Source of the DNA: Collimonas arenae
GTDB taxonomy: Bacteria > Pseudomonadota > Gammaproteobacteria > Burkholderiales > Burkholderiaceae_D
Length of the DNA stretch: 64,000 bases
Direction of reading: 5' to 3'
Assembly: GCF_000786695.1 (NCBI RefSeq)
Contig: NZ_CP009962.1
Location: 496,001 to 560,000 of the forward strand
In this document: piece by piece, positions 20,174 through 31,099 of the stretch
Layout: each line of letters opens with the position of its first letter
Position numbering within the stretch: the first letter of the stretch is position 1
The notes under the pieces: generated by a model
The model's database searches: none
What the model saw: the letters and a program-made list of their open reading frames with translations, nothing else
Told to the model about the DNA's origin: nothing
Position numbers and translations under genes: made by a program

Positions 20174-22543
20174 TTAAAACAGCTCGTTCTTGACCTCGTC
20201 CCTTGCTTTTTCTTCCTCTGTCGGCGCAGTAGTGCCGCCGCCAAGGCTTTGGGTGGCGACTCCGGGCGGATATTCAGCGTAGTAGTATTCGCCGCCTGAA
20301 TGAATCAGGCCATCCGGCACTACGCGGTCTTCCATCGGTACGCCTTTCAACGCCTGCTGCATGAAGCTGATCCAGATGGGCAGCGCCAGGCCGCCCCCGG
20401 TTTCCTTGTCGCCCAGGCTGCGTGGCTGATCGTAGCCCATCCAGCCCACTGCCACCAGTGAAGGCTGATAGCCGGCAAACCAGGCGTCCAGCGAATCGTT
20501 GGTGGTGCCGGTCTTGCCGGCCAGGTCGGTGCGATTCAGAGACATCGCTTTGGCTGCGGTGCCATAACGGACGACGTCGCGCATCATGCTGTCCATCAGA
20601 TAGGCATTGCGTGGATCGATGATGCGGTTGGCCTCGTTGCCAGCGGTATCGGGATGCACTTGCGACAACACGTTGCCATTGGCATCGGTAATCTTGCTGA
20701 TGATATAAGGACTGACTTTGTAGCCGCCGTTGGCAAATACCGCGTAACCGCCAACCATCTGCAACGGAGTAACCGCACCGGCACCCAAGGCCAGCGTCAG
20801 GTATGGCGGATTTTTGTCAGCATCGAAGCCAAAACGCGTCACATACTCCTGCCCATACTTGGCACCAATCTTGTCCAGAATCCGTACCGAGACCACGTTC
20901 TTCGATTTGGTCAAGGCCTTGCGCATGCTCATCGGACCTTCATATTTATTGCCGTAATTCTTGGGCTGCCAGATCTGGCCGCCGGTCTGGCCGCCGCCGT
21001 AGGTCAGAGGTGCATCATTGATGATGGTGGCCGGCGACAGACCTTTTTCCAGCGATGCCGAATAAATGAAGGGTTTGAACGACGATCCAGGCTGACGCCA
21101 GGCCTGCGTCACGTGATTGAACTTGTTGCGGTTGAAATCGAAGCCACCGATCAGGGCGCGGATGGCGCCATCCTTGGTATCGGCTGCGACGAAGGCTGAT
21201 TCCACAGCCGGCATCTGGGTGATACTCCAGTTTTTACCTTCCAGCATGACGCGGATGATGGCGCCGCGCTTCACTTTACGTTGCGGCGGCGCTTTATCGC
21301 TCAGCAGATTGGTGGCGATGCTGAGGCCGGTGCCGCTGATGCTGATTTCCTGGCCTGAAGACAGCACCGCGCGCACCAGCTTGGGCGTCGCCTCCAGCAC
21401 CACCGCGGCGACGATTTCATCGCTGTCCGGATGGTCGGCCAGTTCTACTTCGATGGCATCTTCGGCGGCTTCCTTGGTCGTGTCGGGGATTTCCATGAAA
21501 CCCTCGGGACCACGATAACCGCGCCGTTTTTCGTAATCCATCACGCCGCGGCGCAGCGCTATATAGGCGGCGTCCTGATCTGCCTTGGTAATAGTGGTGA
21601 AAACGTTGAGGCCGCGCGTATAAGTGTTTTCCTTGAATTGCTCATAGACCAGCTGGCGCGCCATTTCAGAGACGAATTCCGCATGGATGCCAAATTCACT
21701 GGCGCCGGTCTTGATATGCAGCGTTTCATTCTTGGCTTGTTCGTATTGCGCTTCGGTGATGTAGCCGAGTTGCAGCATGCGCAACAAAATGTATTGCTGG
21801 CGCACAGTGGCGCGCTTCGGATTGACCACAGGATTGTTGGCCGAGGGGGCCTTGGGCAGGCCGGCCAGCATGGCTGCTTCAGCCGTGGTGATATCTTGCA
21901 AGCGCTTGCCAAAATAGATTTGCGCCGCCGAAGCAAAACCGTAGGCGCGCTGTCCCAGATAAATCTGGTTCATGTAGACCTCAAGAATCTGATCCTTGGT
22001 CAGGTTGTGTTCAATCTTCCATGCCAGTGGAATTTCATAGAGGAATTTGCGAGAGGCCTTCTGGAAGAAAGTCGGCTCGTTGCTGGTCAGGAAAAAATTC
22101 CGGGCGACCTGCTGGGTAATGGTGCTGGCACCGCCGCCGCCGCCGGTCAGATTGGAAAAGCTGGCGCGCAAGATGCCTTGGTAATCGACTCCGCCATGCT
22201 GGTAGAAACGATCGTCTTCGATCGCCAGTACGGCTTTCTTCATGACGTCGGGAATCTCGTTAATGTGCACCAGACTGCGTCGTTCTTCGCCGAATTCGCC
22301 GATCAGTACGCCATCAGCGGAAAAAATACGCAGTGGAATCTTGGGCTTGTAGTCGGTCAGCGAATCCAGTTCCGGCAAATTGGGATAGGCCATTGCCAGC
22401 ATCAGGAGAAAAGTCAGGCAGCCGATCGCTATCAGGCCGGCAATCAGCCCGAAAAAGCCAAGAACCAAGCGCAGCGCTAGTGGCATACGGCGGCGCGCTG
22501 GGGGATTTGGATGGGTATCGCTGGCTGTATCTGGAGGCGTCAT
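20174..22543 (-). CDS. mrcA: Penicillin-binding protein 1A
   Basis: Bifunctional class A PBP that polymerises and cross-links peptidoglycan in the periplasm, anchored by one N-terminal helix (LRLVLGFFGLIAGLIAIGCLTF). The transglycosylase domain (GT51) has its catalytic Glu in AIEDDRFYQHGG. The transpeptidase domain has the active serine in PGSSFKPF (SxxK), the KSKN block and AGKTGTTND (KTG). The OB-like insert lies between. The total is 789 aa from ATG 22543; a GTG at 22573 is in frame but lies at the expected transcription start. The C-terminus is rich in Thr/Glu/Lys. It is divergent from pilM, the usual arrangement. Confidence 0.95.
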   Translation of the reverse strand: MTPPDTASDTHPNPPARRRMPLALRLVLGFFGLIAGLIAIGCLTFLLMLAMAYPNLPELDSLTDYKPKIPLRIFSADGVLIGEFGEERRSLVHINEIPDVMKKAVLAIEDDRFYQHGGVDYQGILRASFSNLTGGGGGASTITQQVARNFFLTSNEPTFFQKASRKFLYEIPLAWKIEHNLTKDQILEVYMNQIYLGQRAYGFASAAQIYFGKRLQDITTAEAAMLAGLPKAPSANNPVVNPKRATVRQQYILLRMLQLGYITEAQYEQAKNETLHIKTGASEFGIHAEFVSEMARQLVYEQFKENTYTRGLNVFTTITKADQDAAYIALRRGVMDYEKRRGYRGPEGFMEIPDTTKEAAEDAIEVELADHPDSDEIVAAVVLEATPKLVRAVLSSGQEISISGTGLSIATNLLSDKAPPQRKVKRGAIIRVMLEGKNWSITQMPAVESAFVAADTKDGAIRALIGGFDFNRNKFNHVTQAWRQPGSSFKPFIYSASLEKGLSPATIINDAPLTYGGGQTGGQIWQPKNYGNKYEGPMSMRKALTKSKNVVSVRILDKIGAKYGQEYVTRFGFDADKNPPYLTLALGAGAVTPLQMVGGYAVFANGGYKVSPYIISKITDANGNVLSQVHPDTAGNEANRIIDPRNAYLMDSMMRDVVRYGTAAKAMSLNRTDLAGKTGTTNDSLDAWFAGYQPSLVAVGWMGYDQPRSLGDKETGGGLALPIWISFMQQALKGVPMEDRVVPDGLIHSGGEYYYAEYPPGVATQSLGGGTTAPTEEEKARDEVKNELF

Positions 22544-22575
22544 GCAATGCGTTTTATGAAAGATGGATGCCACGC

Positions 22576-22604
22576 ATTATAGCGGCACGGCGCAGGGGTG
22601 ATAA
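22576..22604 (-). promoter_or_regulatory. Sigma70 promoter of mrcA
   Basis: On the - strand TTATCA (22604-22599) and TATAAT (22581-22576) are separated by exactly 17 bases. This puts the transcription start near 22569, about 25 bases before the chosen ATG, and argues against the GTG at 22573 as start codon. Confidence 0.8.
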
Positions 22605-23022
22605 CGAAATGTCTAGCGGCGAATGTTAACTTATCGATAATTTATGCCATGGCCGCTAGCCGTTGCCGGCGCATGGCTCAAAACTTGCTCTGCATCATGC
22701 GTTCTTGTTTCGTGTTGTCGTCTCGCTTTATTGTACGTACGCGAATTGCGTTGCGAAATTCAGACAGAAATTGTCGGTTAAAACCAAAATAGTATGGATG
22801 GAGTGGCTGTGAAGCGAAGTTTCGTAACAGTTAAACAATTGCCCTCAGGAAAATTTCTTTACAGCAGTGCCCTCTTATTGCTACGATTTCACGTTATAAA
22901 ATTTAACATTGCTGTAAGCCCTGTTTTACAGGTTTTTCCTAACTTCGAGACGGTATACCGCTAATGCGACCGCCTTGCAGGCAGAATGTTCCCCAAATAA
23001 TACATACTCGGGAGAAATGCTC
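22605..23022. other. mrcA-pilM divergent intergenic region
   Basis: About 420 bp without a gene. It should contain the pilMNOPQ promoter; the region 22840-22990 is A/T-rich and has several partial -10-like hexamers (TATAAA at about 22894, TATACC at about 22954), but I cannot choose one. No repeat or RNA gene is evident. Confidence 0.4.
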
Positions 23023-24102
23023 TTGGCATTAGATCTAGGATCGCTGATCGGTAAAAAGAACCCGCCGCTGGTGGGGATTGATATCAGCACGTCAGGCGTC
23101 AGGTTGGTCGAATTGTCTGAGACCGGCAAGGATCAACTGCGTCTTGACCGCTACGCCTCTGAACCATTGCCGCGGGGAGCGGTAGTGGATGGCAACATTG
23201 AGAATATCGAGCAAGTCACGGAAGTCATCCGCCGGCTGTGGAAAAAAAGCGGCTCCAACACCAAGCTTGTGGCCCTGGGCATGCCGCCCGCTTCGGTGAT
23301 CACCAAGAAGATCATCCTGGCCAGCGGCATGCTGGAAGATGAACTGGAGATGCAGGTCGAGTCCGAGGCCAGCCAATATATTCCGTTTGCGCTGGATGAG
23401 GTCAGTCTTGATTTTGACGTGATCGGTCCGGCCCAGCATTCGCCGGAAGACGTCGAAGTGCTGCTGGCGGCGACCCGCAAGGAAAAGGTCGAGGACCGGG
23501 TGGCGGTGGCGGAAGCGGCTGGTCTCAAGCCAACCGTGATGGATATCGAATCCTACGCGGCGCGTGCGGCAATCAACCGTATCATCGGACAATTGCCTAA
23601 AGCCGGGCAAGGCCAGATCGTCGGCCTGTTTCAAATCGGCACCCAGACCACGCATGTATCGGCTTTGCTGGATGGCCAGTTGATCTATGAGCGTGAGCAG
23701 CCGTTTGGCGGCAACCAGCTGACTCAGGACATCGTACGCGCCTATGGCTTGTCGTATGAAGAGGCTGACACGAAGAAGCGCAATGGCGACCTGCCAGAGG
23801 GCTACGAACAGGAAATTCTCAATCCGTTTCTGGAGAGTGCCGCGCTGGAAGTTACGCGGGCTATCCAGTTCTTCTTTACTTCGACGCCGTATACCCGGAT
23901 TGACCAGCTGTTCCTGGCTGGCGGTTGCGCCACTATTCCCGGGTTGGTGGAAGTGGTGGCGGGTCGCGCCAAGATTTCAACCTCGGTTGTGAGCCCGTTT
24001 ACCGGCATGCAACTGGGGCCGAACGTACGTGAAAAACAACTGCGCATGGATGCGCCGTCTTATCTGGTTGCTTGCGGGCTGGCCATGCGGAGATTTGGCT
24101 GA
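23023..24102 (+). CDS. pilM: Type IV pilus assembly protein PilM
   Basis: Actin-like cytoplasmic ATP-binding protein that links the inner-membrane PilN/PilO ring to the pilus motor. The N-terminal block GKKNPPLVGIDISTSGVRLVELS is the conserved PilN-contact and phosphate-binding region. The ATG at 23017 is only two bases from the ribosome site GGAG, while TTG 23023 is eight bases from it, so I take the TTG; a start at 22975 is less likely. The stop overlaps the pilN start. First gene of a complete pilMNOPQ operon. Confidence 0.94.
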   Translation: MALDLGSLIGKKNPPLVGIDISTSGVRLVELSETGKDQLRLDRYASEPLPRGAVVDGNIENIEQVTEVIRRLWKKSGSNTKLVALGMPPASVITKKIILASGMLEDELEMQVESEASQYIPFALDEVSLDFDVIGPAQHSPEDVEVLLAATRKEKVEDRVAVAEAAGLKPTVMDIESYAARAAINRIIGQLPKAGQGQIVGLFQIGTQTTHVSALLDGQLIYEREQPFGGNQLTQDIVRAYGLSYEEADTKKRNGDLPEGYEQEILNPFLESAALEVTRAIQFFFTSTPYTRIDQLFLAGGCATIPGLVEVVAGRAKISTSVVSPFTGMQLGPNVREKQLRMDAPSYLVACGLAMRRFG

Positions 24103-24749
24103 TGATCAAAATTAATCTATTACCGCACCGCGAAGCCAAGCGCAAGCAGCGCAAAAACGCTTATTTCGCCATGCTGGTGCTGTCTGCTGTGATTGGCTTG
24201 GTAACGGTATTGCTGGTCGGTGCATTTTTCGCCAACGGCATTGCTAACCAAACCACGCGCAATAACTTTATCACAGCGGAAAATACGCGCCTTGACGGTG
24301 AAATCAAGGAAGTGGCCACGCTCAAACAGGAAATCGATGCGCTGAAGGCGCGTCAACAAGCCGTTGAGGATTTGCAGAGCGACCGCAATCAGCCTGTTTA
24401 TCTGATGGACGAACTGGTCAAGCAAGTGCCGGAAGGAGTTTATCTGAACTCTCTCAAGCAGGAAGGCCAGCGGGTAGCGTTGAATGGCTACGCACAGTCG
24501 AACGAGCGTGTATCGGAATTGCTGCGCAACCTGGGCAACAACTCTGCCTGGCTGGAGCGTCCTGATCTGATTGAAATTCGCTCCGCCGTCATTGGGACGG
24601 GACGCGATAGCAAGCATGTCTTCGCATTTACCGTCAATGTCGGCATCAAACGGCCGTCTGACAAGGACGCCAAAGATGCTGCGGCAACCCCGAAAAATGC
24701 AGCTGCTGTGGTGGCCGGCACCGGTGCACCGGCAGCAACCTTGAAATGA
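24102..24749 (+). CDS. pilN: Type IV pilus assembly protein PilN
   Basis: Bitopic inner-membrane alignment protein of 215 aa. The N-terminus MIKINLLPHREAKR is the conserved PilM-binding motif. A membrane helix follows at about residues 20-45 and a coiled coil at about 55-95 (LDGEIKEVATLKQEIDALK), then a periplasmic ferredoxin-like domain. The start overlaps the pilM stop (TGATG). The C-terminal 25 residues are Ala/Pro/Lys-rich. Confidence 0.94.
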   Translation: MIKINLLPHREAKRKQRKNAYFAMLVLSAVIGLVTVLLVGAFFANGIANQTTRNNFITAENTRLDGEIKEVATLKQEIDALKARQQAVEDLQSDRNQPVYLMDELVKQVPEGVYLNSLKQEGQRVALNGYAQSNERVSELLRNLGNNSAWLERPDLIEIRSAVIGTGRDSKHVFAFTVNVGIKRPSDKDAKDAAATPKNAAAVVAGTGAPAATLK

Positions 24750-24759
24750 GAGACGCGCA

Positions 24760-25419
24760 ATGACGGATTTGAATAATTTGAGCGCATCGCTGAGTGCGCA
24801 GTTTCGTGGATTAAATGGCCGCCATCCCGGCCAGTGGCCGATCGCTCCTCGCATTTTGTCGGGTGTGGGTGTATTTCTGCTGGTGCTTCTGGTCGGCTGG
24901 TATTTCTACTGGAGTGATCAGCAAGATGAGCTCGCCGCTGGCGAGCAGAAGGAAGTACAGCTGAAGGAGCAGTACAAATCGAAGATTCAGCAAGCTATTA
25001 ATCTGGAAGAGCTGCAAAAGCAAAAGCTCCAAGTTGCCGACTACGTTGCGACGCTGGAAAAGCAATTGCCGAGCAAGGCGGAGATGGATGCGCTGCTGTC
25101 GGATATCAACCAGGCTGGTTTGGGGCGGGGCTTGCAGTTTGAACTGTTCAAGCCAGGCCAGGTGGTGGTCAAGAATTACTATGCTGAACTGCCGATCAAC
25201 ATCAAGGTGACCGGTAACTATCATGACGTCGGCTCGTTCGCCAGTGATATTGCCAATCTGCCGCGCATCGTGACCTTGAATAATATGAATTTGGTAACGG
25301 GCAAGGATGGTGTGCTGAGCCTGGATGCGATTGCCAAGACCTTCCGCTATCTGGATAAGGACGAAGTGGCTGAGCAGCGCAAGACAGCCGATTCAGCTAA
25401 ACAGAAAGGTCAAAAATGA
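24760..25419 (+). CDS. pilO: Type IV pilus assembly protein PilO
   Basis: Inner-membrane partner of PilN, 219 aa. One membrane helix lies at about residues 30-50 (ILSGVGVFLLVLLVGWYFYW). A coiled coil follows (about 55-105), then the periplasmic domain with GRGLQFELFKPG and NIKVTGNYHDVGSFASDIANLPRI blocks shared by PilO proteins. It is ten bases after pilN and overlaps pilP by four bases. Confidence 0.94.
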   Translation: MTDLNNLSASLSAQFRGLNGRHPGQWPIAPRILSGVGVFLLVLLVGWYFYWSDQQDELAAGEQKEVQLKEQYKSKIQQAINLEELQKQKLQVADYVATLEKQLPSKAEMDALLSDINQAGLGRGLQFELFKPGQVVVKNYYAELPINIKVTGNYHDVGSFASDIANLPRIVTLNNMNLVTGKDGVLSLDAIAKTFRYLDKDEVAEQRKTADSAKQKGQK

Positions 25420-25964
25420 CGTTTTTTCGCATTGGGCGTCTGACCCGGGTGACGTTTTTTGTCGTATTCATCTCAACTTTGTCAGGTTGCGGTGACAGCG
25501 GCGTGCAGGAATTGAAGGACTGGATGGCTGACGTCAAGAGCCATACCAAAGTGGGAATTCCGAAGCTGACCGAGCCGAAAAAGTTCATTCCGTTCGTGTA
25601 TGCCGGCGCGACCAGCGTCGATCCCTATAGCCCTAACAAGCTGCTGGTCGCATTCGCCAAGTTGCAGGGCAAGTCGAACGGTTTGAAACCAAATATGGAC
25701 CGGCGTCGTGAAACGCTGGAGAACTATCCGCTGGATACCATCAAGATGGTTGGCACATTGCAGAAGGTCGGCTTGAGTTATGCCTTGCTGCAGGTTGACA
25801 AGACTGTGTTCCAGGCCAAGGTGGGAAATTACATGGGACAGAATTTCGGCATGGTCACAGCCATTACTGAATCAGAAGTCGTGTTAAAAGAAATTGTACA
25901 AGATGCGTCCGGCGAATGGGTCGAGCGCGAAGCCAAGTTAGCGTTGCAGGAGAGCACAAAATGA
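25416..25964 (+). CDS. pilP: Type IV pilus lipoprotein PilP
   Basis: Inner-membrane lipoprotein that connects PilN/PilO to the secretin PilQ. The 182-aa product has a signal peptide with lipobox LSGC (Cys about 25) and the conserved FVYAG..DPYSP and GNYMGQNFGMVTAITESEVVLKE beta-domain, quoted here in parts. The gene overlaps both pilO (ATGA) and pilQ (ATGA), typical of tight coupling in this operon. Confidence 0.93.
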   Translation: MTFFRIGRLTRVTFFVVFISTLSGCGDSGVQELKDWMADVKSHTKVGIPKLTEPKKFIPFVYAGATSVDPYSPNKLLVAFAKLQGKSNGLKPNMDRRRETLENYPLDTIKMVGTLQKVGLSYALLQVDKTVFQAKVGNYMGQNFGMVTAITESEVVLKEIVQDASGEWVEREAKLALQESTK

Positions 25965-28153
25965 TTGCAGCAGGAAAAAAATTAGTTAGCCTGAGCGTGA
26001 GCCGGTTGCGCATTATTCGACAGAAAGCACTGATGTTGGGAGCGTTGATCTGCATGGTTGGATTCGGAGCGTCAGCAATGGCGGCCGAAGACAACGCCAT
26101 CACATCGATCAGCGCTAACCAGCAAGGTGCGAATGTGATCGTCAAGATCAGCTTCAAGCATGCGTTGAGCGCGCAGCCGACAGCATTTTCCATCCTTAGT
26201 CCGGCGCGGATCGCGTTCGACTTTGTCGGCGTCGGCAACGCTACCGGCAAGACCACGCAAGACATCAGCTTGGGCGATGTGCGCAATGTATTGCTGGCGC
26301 AAGCCGACGACCGGTCACGCCTGGTATTCAATTTAAAGCGGTCTCTGTCTTATGCGACAGCGATGGATGGTAACTCTCTGGTTGTCACGATAGACGGTTC
26401 CGGCGGCCTGGCGACACCGGTAAATGCTGTCGGCGTGCCGGTACAGCCGGCTGCACGGACCGTTTCGGGTGTGGCTGCAGCTCCTGCTGCCGCACCTTTG
26501 CTGAACGGCAAGCCTGCGTTGCGCGATATCGATTTTCGTCGCGGTACCGCCGGCGAAGGCCGGGTTGTGATCGATTTGCCAAACACACAAGTCGGCGTCG
26601 ATGTCCATCAGCAGGGCCAGACAATTGTGGTGGACTTCCTCAAGACCAGCTTGCCTGATGTTCTGCGCCGCAAGTTGGATGTCGGCGACTTCGGTACGCC
26701 CGTCAAGACCATCAGCACCGTAACCCAAGGCGACAATGTGCGCATGATCATCGAACCGAAAGGTCTGTGGGAACAGAGCGCTTATCAAAGCGACAGCCAG
26801 CTGGTGATCGAAGTCAAGCCGATCAAGGAAGACCCGAACAAATTGGCGCAGGGTACGCAGGGTTACCGCGGCGACAAGCTGTCCTTGAATTTCCAGAACG
26901 TTGAAGTGCGTTCGGTCCTGCAAGTGATCGCCGATTTTACCGGTTTGAATATCATTACCAGCGATACTGTCGGCGGCAATCTGACTTTGCGTTTGAAAGA
27001 CGTTCCTTGGGACCAGGCGTTGGATATCGTGATGCAAGCTAAGGGTCTGGACATGCGTAAGAACGGTTCGGTCATCTGGATTGCGCCGAAAGATGAATTG
27101 CTGACGAAGGAAAAATTGGAGCTTGAGCAGCGTTCGCAAATCGCTGAACTGGAGCCCCTGCGTACGGAATCTTTCCAGCTGAATTATCAAAAAGCCGATG
27201 CTTTCAAAAAGATATTCGGGATTGATGATGCCGGTGGCGGTGCAGGCGGGGGTAAGAAAAATAGTATTTTGTCATCGCGCGGCAGTGCTGTGATTGATCC
27301 GCGGACCAATCAATTGTTTGTTACCGATACGCCGACCATCTTGCAAAATATCCGCAATCTGGTGCAAAAAGTGGATATCGCCTCACGCCAGGTATTGATC
27401 GAAGCGCGCATGGTTGAGGCAACCGATACATTCAGCCGTGACCTTGGCGCCAAGCTTGGCTTTGGCTTCAAAGGCAATAATACCGCCGCCGGTGGTAACC
27501 AAACTGCTTCCACCGCTACCACGACTGGCGTAAGTCCTAGTATTCCTGGGCTGGGTTCGTCCGCAGTGAACTTGCCTGCCGCTCCTGCTACCGGAACCGC
27601 TGGTTCTGTGGCTTTGAGCCTGTTCAATGCAGCGGCATCCAAGTTCATCAGTCTTGAATTATCGGCGCTGGAAGCCGACGGCAAAGGCAAGGTCATCTCC
27701 AGCCCACGCGTAGTTACTGCAGACCAGCAAAAAGCTTTGATTGAACAGGGTACTGAAATTCCTTATCAAAGTGCAACCAGCAGTGGCGCTACATCGGTTG
27801 AGTTCAAAAAAGCCAATCTGAAACTGGAGGTTACGCCGCAAATTACGCCAGATGGCAATGTTATTTTGACTGTCGATGTAACGAATGACAGCGTTGGTGC
27901 AACCGTTCCCGGAGGTGTTGCCATCAATACCAAGCACGTTCAAACTCAGGTACAGGTTGAAAACGGTGGTACCGTGGTGATTGGTGGTATTTATACTCAG
28001 ACAATTAAGGATAGTGTTAGTAAAGTGCCTCTGCTTGGAGATATTCCAGTTCTGGGTTATCTTTTCAAACAATCGTCAGTCGGTAATAGTAAAACTGAAT
28101 TATTGATCTTCTTGACACCAAAAATCGTCATAGACCGCATCGCTGGGCACTAA
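25961..28153 (+). CDS. pilQ: Type IV pilus secretin PilQ
   Basis: Outer-membrane multimeric channel for the type IVa pilus. The 730-aa protein begins at ATG 25961, with AGGAG upstream and a four-base overlap with pilP; an in-frame start at 25916 lies inside pilP. It has a signal peptide (to AMAAE, about residue 38), two AMIN domains (about 45-280), an STN/secretin N0-N1 part ([23 protein letters not shown]), and the C-terminal secretin domain with [16 protein letters not shown] Gly-rich linker ([13 protein letters not shown]) and a Thr/Ala/Gly-rich stretch near 510-545 are family-typical insertions. Confidence 0.95.
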   Translation: MIAAGKKLVSLSVSRLRIIRQKALMLGALICMVGFGASAMAAEDNAITSISANQQGANVIVKISFKHALSAQPTAFSILSPARIAFDFVGVGNATGKTTQDISLGDVRNVLLAQADDRSRLVFNLKRSLSYATAMDGNSLVVTIDGSGGLATPVNAVGVPVQPAARTVSGVAAAPAAAPLLNGKPALRDIDFRRGTAGEGRVVIDLPNTQVGVDVHQQGQTIVVDFLKTSLPDVLRRKLDVGDFGTPVKTISTVTQGDNVRMIIEPKGLWEQSAYQSDSQLVIEVKPIKEDPNKLAQGTQGYRGDKLSLNFQNVEVRSVLQVIADFTGLNIITSDTVGGNLTLRLKDVPWDQALDIVMQAKGLDMRKNGSVIWIAPKDELLTKEKLELEQRSQIAELEPLRTESFQLNYQKADAFKKIFGIDDAGGGAGGGKKNSILSSRGSAVIDPRTNQLFVTDTPTILQNIRNLVQKVDIASRQVLIEARMVEATDTFSRDLGAKLGFGFKGNNTAAGGNQTASTATTTGVSPSIPGLGSSAVNLPAAPATGTAGSVALSLFNAAASKFISLELSALEADGKGKVISSPRVVTADQQKALIEQGTEIPYQSATSSGATSVEFKKANLKLEVTPQITPDGNVILTVDVTNDSVGATVPGGVAINTKHVQTQVQVENGGTVVIGGIYTQTIKDSVSKVPLLGDIPVLGYLFKQSSVGNSKTELLIFLTPKIVIDRIAGH

Positions 28154-28162
28154 TTGCACAGG

Positions 28163-28185
28163 GACACCGGCGCGACGCCGGTGTC
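28163..28185. promoter_or_regulatory. 10-bp stem-loop just before the aroK-aroB start
   Basis: GACACCGGCG and CGCCGGTGTC form a perfect stem with a CGA loop, ending five bases before ATG 28191. There is no T-tract, so it is not a standard terminator. It would mask translation at 28191 and leave ATG 28215 accessible, or act as an attenuating or processing structure between pilQ and aroK. Confidence 0.6.
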
Positions 28186-28190
28186 TGTCC

Positions 28191-29954
28191 ATGAGCAAAA
28201 GGTTAAGTAGTGAAATGGTAAGGTACACAGGCAATATCTTTCTGGTAGGCCTGATGGGCGCGGGCAAGACTACGGTTGGCCGGGCTCTGGCAAGAAAACT
28301 CAACAAGCTTTTCATTGATTCCGACCACGAAATCGAGGCGCGCACCGGCGTTTCGATTCCCTTGATTTTTGAAATTGAAGGCGAAGAGAGCTTCCGTCAG
28401 CGCGAGACGGAGGTGATACGTGACCTGAGCGCCCGCAGCGGTATTGTGCTGGCGACCGGTGGTGGCGCCATCATGCGCGCTGAAAATCGCGAATATCTGA
28501 AAACCCGCGGCACCGTGATCTATCTGCGTGCCAGCATTCACAATATCCTCCAGCGCACCAGCCGCGACAAGAACCGGCCTTTGCTGCAAACCGCAGACCC
28601 GCGCCGGCGACTGGAAGAGTTGTCACGGCAGCGGGAGCCGTATTATCGCGACGTTGCCGACATTGTTATCGATACCGGTCGACCTAACGTACAATTCTTG
28701 GTGCATAGTATATTAAGCCAACTCGATGTATTGCCCGACGAGGTCGGGCAGGAGTCCGGACAAACCGGTAATGGCAACCCCGGCCGGTATAGCGGCGCGC
28801 CCCATCACTCACCAGATTTTTCTATGAACCAGCAGGTTATCCCTTCGACCGTCACGCCAGCCATCACACTCCAGGTAGAACTAGGCGAGCGTAGTTATCC
28901 GATCGAGATCGGGCCATCCCTGCTGGTTGACCGCGAGCGAATTGCCCGTCAGATTACCGGCAAACAGGTGGTGGTAGTGACCAACACCGTCGTTGCACCG
29001 CTGTATCTGGAGCGGCTCAGCCAGACTTTGCGCGATGCCGGTAAAAACGTCCTGGAAATAGTCCTGCCGGATGGCGAAGAAGAGAAGAACTGGGGCAGCC
29101 TGATGCAGATCTTCGATCGCCTGCTAGCCGCGAAATGCGACCGCAAGACTACCTTGATCGCCTTGGGCGGTGGCGTGATCGGTGACCTTACCGGCTTTGC
29201 CGCGTCAGCCTACATGCGCGGCGTACCTTTTGTCCAGATTCCAACTACCTTGCTGGCGCAAGTGGATTCGTCAGTGGGAGGCAAAACCGGTATCAACCAT
29301 CCGCTCGGTAAAAACATGATCGGCGCGTTCTATCAGCCGCAGGCGGTGATAGCCGATACAATGACCTTGCATACCTTGCCCGAGCGCGAGCTGTCAGCCG
29401 GGCTGGCAGAGGTGATCAAATACGGTGCCGTGATCGACGCCGAGTTTTTCAAATGGATCGAAACCAATATCGACAAATTGATGGCGCGCGATAATGCCGC
29501 GCTGGCCTACGCAATCCGTCGCTCATGCGAGCTGAAGGCCGACGTCGTGCGGCAGGATGAGCGCGAAGGCGGTTTGCGCGCGATCCTGAATTTCGGCCAT
29601 ACCTTCGGTCACGCGATCGAATCCGGCCTGGGTTATGGCAAGTGGCTGCACGGCGAAGCTGTCGGTTGTGGCATGGTGATGGCAGCGGATTTGTCGCATC
29701 GGCTTGGACACATTAACGCCATCGATAAAGAGCGCATATGCGCGCTAGTGCGCGCCGCTGGCTTGCCGACCGAAGCCCCCAACCTTGGCGCCCAACGCTG
29801 GCTTGAGCTGATGCAAGTCGACAAGAAAAACGAAGACGGCCAGATCAAATTCATCTTGATGAAACCCTTGGGCAGTCATTTGATCGCCACCGCGCCGCAA
29901 GAAGCGTTGCTGGCCACTCTTCAACAACTAGCTTCCGGAGACCTGCCGCGATGA
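28191..29954 (+). CDS. Bifunctional shikimate kinase / 3-dehydroquinate synthase (AroK-AroB fusion)
   Basis: One uninterrupted 587-codon frame covers two shikimate-pathway enzymes. Residues about 9-180 are shikimate kinase: Walker [13 protein letters not shown], DxD in [16 protein letters not shown] and the lid RNRPLL-type segment. A 40-residue Gly/Ser/Pro linker follows (about 185-222). Residues about 223-587 are dehydroquinate synthase: NAD loop [22 protein letters not shown], and metal histidines in [11 protein letters not shown] and WLHGEAVG. An internal ATG at 28825, where aroB alone would start, lacks a ribosome site, supporting a true fusion. Translation may begin at 28191 or 28215. 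dgt overlaps the stop. Confidence 0.92.
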   Translation: MSKRLSSEMVRYTGNIFLVGLMGAGKTTVGRALARKLNKLFIDSDHEIEARTGVSIPLIFEIEGEESFRQRETEVIRDLSARSGIVLATGGGAIMRAENREYLKTRGTVIYLRASIHNILQRTSRDKNRPLLQTADPRRRLEELSRQREPYYRDVADIVIDTGRPNVQFLVHSILSQLDVLPDEVGQESGQTGNGNPGRYSGAPHHSPDFSMNQQVIPSTVTPAITLQVELGERSYPIEIGPSLLVDRERIARQITGKQVVVVTNTVVAPLYLERLSQTLRDAGKNVLEIVLPDGEEEKNWGSLMQIFDRLLAAKCDRKTTLIALGGGVIGDLTGFAASAYMRGVPFVQIPTTLLAQVDSSVGGKTGINHPLGKNMIGAFYQPQAVIADTMTLHTLPERELSAGLAEVIKYGAVIDAEFFKWIETNIDKLMARDNAALAYAIRRSCELKADVVRQDEREGGLRAILNFGHTFGHAIESGLGYGKWLHGEAVGCGMVMAADLSHRLGHINAIDKERICALVRAAGLPTEAPNLGAQRWLELMQVDKKNEDGQIKFILMKPLGSHLIATAPQEALLATLQQLASGDLPR

Positions 29955-31099
29955 ATCAAGAAACGTCGCTCGCACCCTATGCCGCACATTCTGCACAATC
30001 GCGAGGACGTTTATTTGAGGAAGAAGCGCCCGGATCGCGTACTGAATTCCAGCGCGATCGTGACCGTATCATTCATTGCACCGCCTTCCGCCGGCTGGAA
30101 TACAAGACACAGGTATTCGTCAATCATGAGGGCGACCTGTTCCGTACCCGTTTGACGCATAGTATCGAGGTTGCGCAAATCGCCCGCTCGATTGCGCGTA
30201 ACCTGGGGTTGAACGAAGATCTGGTGGAAGCCATCTCGCTGGCTCACGATCTCGGCCATACGCCGTTTGGCCATGCCGGTCAGGATGCGCTGAACGACTG
30301 CATGGAAGGGCATGGCGGTTTTGAACACAATTTGCAGAGCTTGAGGGTGGTCGACAAGCTGGAGCAGCGCTACGGTGCCTTTGATGGCTTGAATCTGATG
30401 TTCGAGACGCGCGAAGGGATTTTGAAACACTGTTCGCTGGCCAACGCCAAGAAACTCGGCGATATCGGCCAGCGTTTCATACAACGCAAACAGCCGACGC
30501 TGGAAGCGCAAGTTGCCAATCTGGCGGATGAGATCGCCTACAACAATCATGACATCGACGACGGCTTGCGGTCAGGTTTGCTGACCATGGAGCAGATGAA
30601 CCAGATCGATTTCTATGCGGAACACAGCCGCCAGGTCGAACAGTTGTTCCCGGGATTGAGCGGACGGCGGGCGATCAATGAAACTATCCGGCGCATGATC
30701 AATGCTCTGATCACCGACCTGATCCAGACTTCGCAGCAACGTATCCGGGATGCAGGACTGCAGACCGTCGACGATGTGCGCAATGCGCCGCCGTTGATCG
30801 CCTTTTCCGATAGCATGGCGCAGCAGGCTGCTTTACTGAAGCGCTTCCTGCGTGAAAATCTGTATCGTCATTACCTGGTTAATCGCATGACCGCCAAGGC
30901 GCGTCGCATTGTCGCAGAACTCTATGCCTGCTTTAGCGCGGAGCCATCGTTGTTGCCGCCCGCCTACCAGCTTGCGCAACGGGCAGCGGAACCGCAGCAG
31001 CAGGCGCGGGAGATCGCCGACTACATCGCGGGCATGACCGACCGCTATGCGATACGTGAACACCGGCGCCTGTTCCTGGTGGACGAAGGGCATTTGTAA
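29951..31099 (+). CDS. dgt: Deoxyguanosinetriphosphate triphosphohydrolase-like protein
   Basis: HD-domain enzyme that hydrolyses dNTPs to deoxynucleosides and triphosphate. The HD residues are in [16 protein letters not shown] (His) and [16 protein letters not shown] (His-Asp plus following histidines), about residues 60-115. The family-typical [12 protein letters not shown] and [15 protein letters not shown] blocks follow. The length, 382 aa, is that of the type 2 dGTPase subfamily. The start overlaps the aroB stop by four bases (ATGA). Confidence 0.92.
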   Translation: MNQETSLAPYAAHSAQSRGRLFEEEAPGSRTEFQRDRDRIIHCTAFRRLEYKTQVFVNHEGDLFRTRLTHSIEVAQIARSIARNLGLNEDLVEAISLAHDLGHTPFGHAGQDALNDCMEGHGGFEHNLQSLRVVDKLEQRYGAFDGLNLMFETREGILKHCSLANAKKLGDIGQRFIQRKQPTLEAQVANLADEIAYNNHDIDDGLRSGLLTMEQMNQIDFYAEHSRQVEQLFPGLSGRRAINETIRRMINALITDLIQTSQQRIRDAGLQTVDDVRNAPPLIAFSDSMAQQAALLKRFLRENLYRHYLVNRMTAKARRIVAELYACFSAEPSLLPPAYQLAQRAAEPQQQAREIADYIAGMTDRYAIREHRRLFLVDEGHL

